A DNA stretch of 6,684 nt from JBEKYH01 sp049511115. Its GTDB lineage: Bacteria; Planctomycetota; Phycisphaerae; Tepidisphaerales; Tepidisphaeraceae. Below the pieces are notes generated by a model. It had not been told where the DNA came from. It did no database searches and saw only the letters and a list, made by a program, of their open reading frames with translations. A program made the translations under genes and the position numbers. Where the stretch lies: NCBI GenBank assembly GCA_049511115.1, contig JBEKYH010000291.1, forward strand, positions 1 through 6,684, in the 5' to 3' direction. Of the stretch, positions 5,813-6,684 are shown one piece after another (the stretch's first letter is position 1; each line of letters opens with the position of its first letter).

Positions 5813-6684
5813 GGCGCCAGAGAGTTTTTGCAATTCTTGTTCTGAGCATCGCGGCGGCATCGCTACCCCTCGTGTTCACGCGGCCCTCGGCGCGGGCCGC
5901 CGATGCGCCGGCGCCGGGAAACGACGGCGTTTTCCAAACCACCATTATCCCCATGCTGGTGCAGAACTGCTACCAATGCCACGGCAACGGCAATCACAAG
6001 GGGGACGTCGCCCTCGATTCATTTAAGACGGCCGCGGACGTTGATGCGAACCACCCGCAGTGGGAAGACGTTATGAACGCGGTCGAGTCGGGGGAGATGC
6101 CCCCGCCCAACGCGAATCATCACCCCTCTCTTTCCGACCGGAACGTCATCACCAAGTGGATCAAGAGCGAACTTTATAAGTACGATCCGAAGAATCCGGA
6201 CCCGGGCGCGGTGACCATCCACCGCCTGAATCGGGCGGAGTACAACAACACCATTCGTGATCTTGTCGGCGTGGATTTCAAGCCCGCCGACGATTTTCCG
6301 TCGGACGACTCCGGTTACGGTTTTGACAACATCGGGGACGTGCTTTCCCTCTCGCCGGTCTTGATGGAAAAATACCTGGCGGCGGCGAATCGCATCATGG
6401 ACGAAGCAATCGTCACGCAGAAAATCCGCAGCGAAGTGCGGCATTACAACGCCAATCTGATGGAAATGGGCTTCAACGCCGACGGGGACCGGGGCGATGG
6501 ATGGATGCCGCTGGGGGCGCTGGAAGAAGACGGCGTCTCAGCGACGATTCCGGTGCCGGCCGGCGATTACCTGGTGCGCGTTTATACGTTTACCAGGCCG
6601 CGCGCCGCCGCGCCGGCAAGCACGGGATTCCCCGGTCGCGGCCGCGGCGGACGTGGAGGCCGAGGCGGCCCGGGCGGCCGCGCG
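5809..6684 (+). CDS. Secreted c-type cytochrome / DUF1587 (DUF1592-type) protein, 5' part only
   Basis: First 292 codons of a protein that leaves the window at its right edge. Residues 1-30 form a signal peptide (VFAILVLSIAAASLPLVF core, likely cut ARA|AD). Next is a cytochrome-c-like domain (about 36-121) with one haem motif CYQCH at 54-58 and the loop GEMPPP, which offers a Met as a possible axial ligand. Then comes DUF1587 (about 136-200): IHRLNRAEYNNTIRDL, DDFPSDDSGYGFDNI and LSPVLMEKYL are its signature blocks. After it a beta-rich stretch begins (VPAGDYLVRVYTF), broken by an Arg-Gly-rich run. In Planctomycetota this order normally continues with DUF1592, DUF1588 and DUF1585 to roughly 700-900 aa, often beside a DUF1552 gene. 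Function is not established; a haem-dependent role outside the cytoplasm, possibly oxidative attack on polysaccharide or electron transfer, is plausible. It is divergent from the AraC-GH2-GH31 genes and may share their control. Confidence 0.92.
   Translation, partial: MRRQRVFAILVLSIAAASLPLVFTRPSARAADAPAPGNDGVFQTTIIPMLVQNCYQCHGNGNHKGDVALDSFKTAADVDANHPQWEDVMNAVESGEMPPPNANHHPSLSDRNVITKWIKSELYKYDPKNPDPGAVTIHRLNRAEYNNTIRDLVGVDFKPADDFPSDDSGYGFDNIGDVLSLSPVLMEKYLAAANRIMDEAIVTQKIRSEVRHYNANLMEMGFNADGDRGDGWMPLGALEEDGVSATIPVPAGDYLVRVYTFTRPRAAAPASTGFPGRGRGGRGGRGGPGGRA
6634..6681 (+). repeat. Arg-Gly-rich low-complexity segment in the cytochrome/DUF1587 protein
   Basis: Codons 276-291 encode GRGRGGRGGRGGPGGR, a glycine/arginine run with repeated RGG, within the beta-rich module after DUF1587. 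It continues to or beyond the window edge. Third codon positions vary, so the run is kept at protein level rather than being a recent DNA slippage product. Compare the GGRRGGGRGRGRG run in the GH31 protein. Confidence 0.85.

Noticed and set aside
1..6684. tRNA, rRNA, CRISPR array, insertion sequence or integration site
   Set aside because: Coding sequence fills nearly all of the window. I saw no spaced direct repeats, no transposase or integrase, and no cloverleaf-like sequence in the three gaps.

Overview
The window is a GC-rich bacterial carbohydrate-use locus. It most likely comes from Planctomycetota, or the related Verrucomicrobiota. The main pointer is the rightward gene at the right end: a secreted protein with a CxxCH haem site followed by a DUF1587 block, an architecture strongly amplified in Planctomycetota. 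This assignment is inferred from gene content, not from a marker gene.

Layout, left to right: (1) positions 1-2085, minus strand: the first 695 codons of a secreted GH31 glycosidase, resembling PA14-containing alpha-xylosidases and cut by the left edge. (2) 2145-4688, minus: a complete secreted GH2 protein of 847 aa with GH2 sandwich, Ig-like, barrel and C-terminal Ig-like domains. (3) 4847-5647, minus: a complete AraC-family regulator. (4) 5648-5808: a divergent intergenic region with a strong-looking promoter for the regulator and a cluster of TGAGA/TCTCA pentamers. (5) 5809-6684, plus: the first 292 codons of a DUF1587/DUF1592-type cytochrome protein, cut by the right edge. No gene-free stretch exceeds 300 bases, and I see no RNA gene, mobile element or CRISPR array.

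The minus-strand genes read in the order regulator, GH2, GH31. The two hydrolases are separated by only 59 bp and are probably co-transcribed. The regulator probably senses a sugar and controls them. A PA14-bearing GH31 beside a GH2 suggests side-chain trimming of a plant polysaccharide such as xyloglucan (alpha-xylose plus a beta-linked sugar), but the substrate is inferred.

Points worth attention: the GH2 protein has Thr where the GH2 family normally carries its acid/base Glu, while the nucleophile position is kept. The regulator's promoter lies so that transcription should begin at the A of its ATG, suggesting a leaderless mRNA. Two unrelated secreted proteins in the locus both carry Arg-Gly-rich low-complexity inserts.
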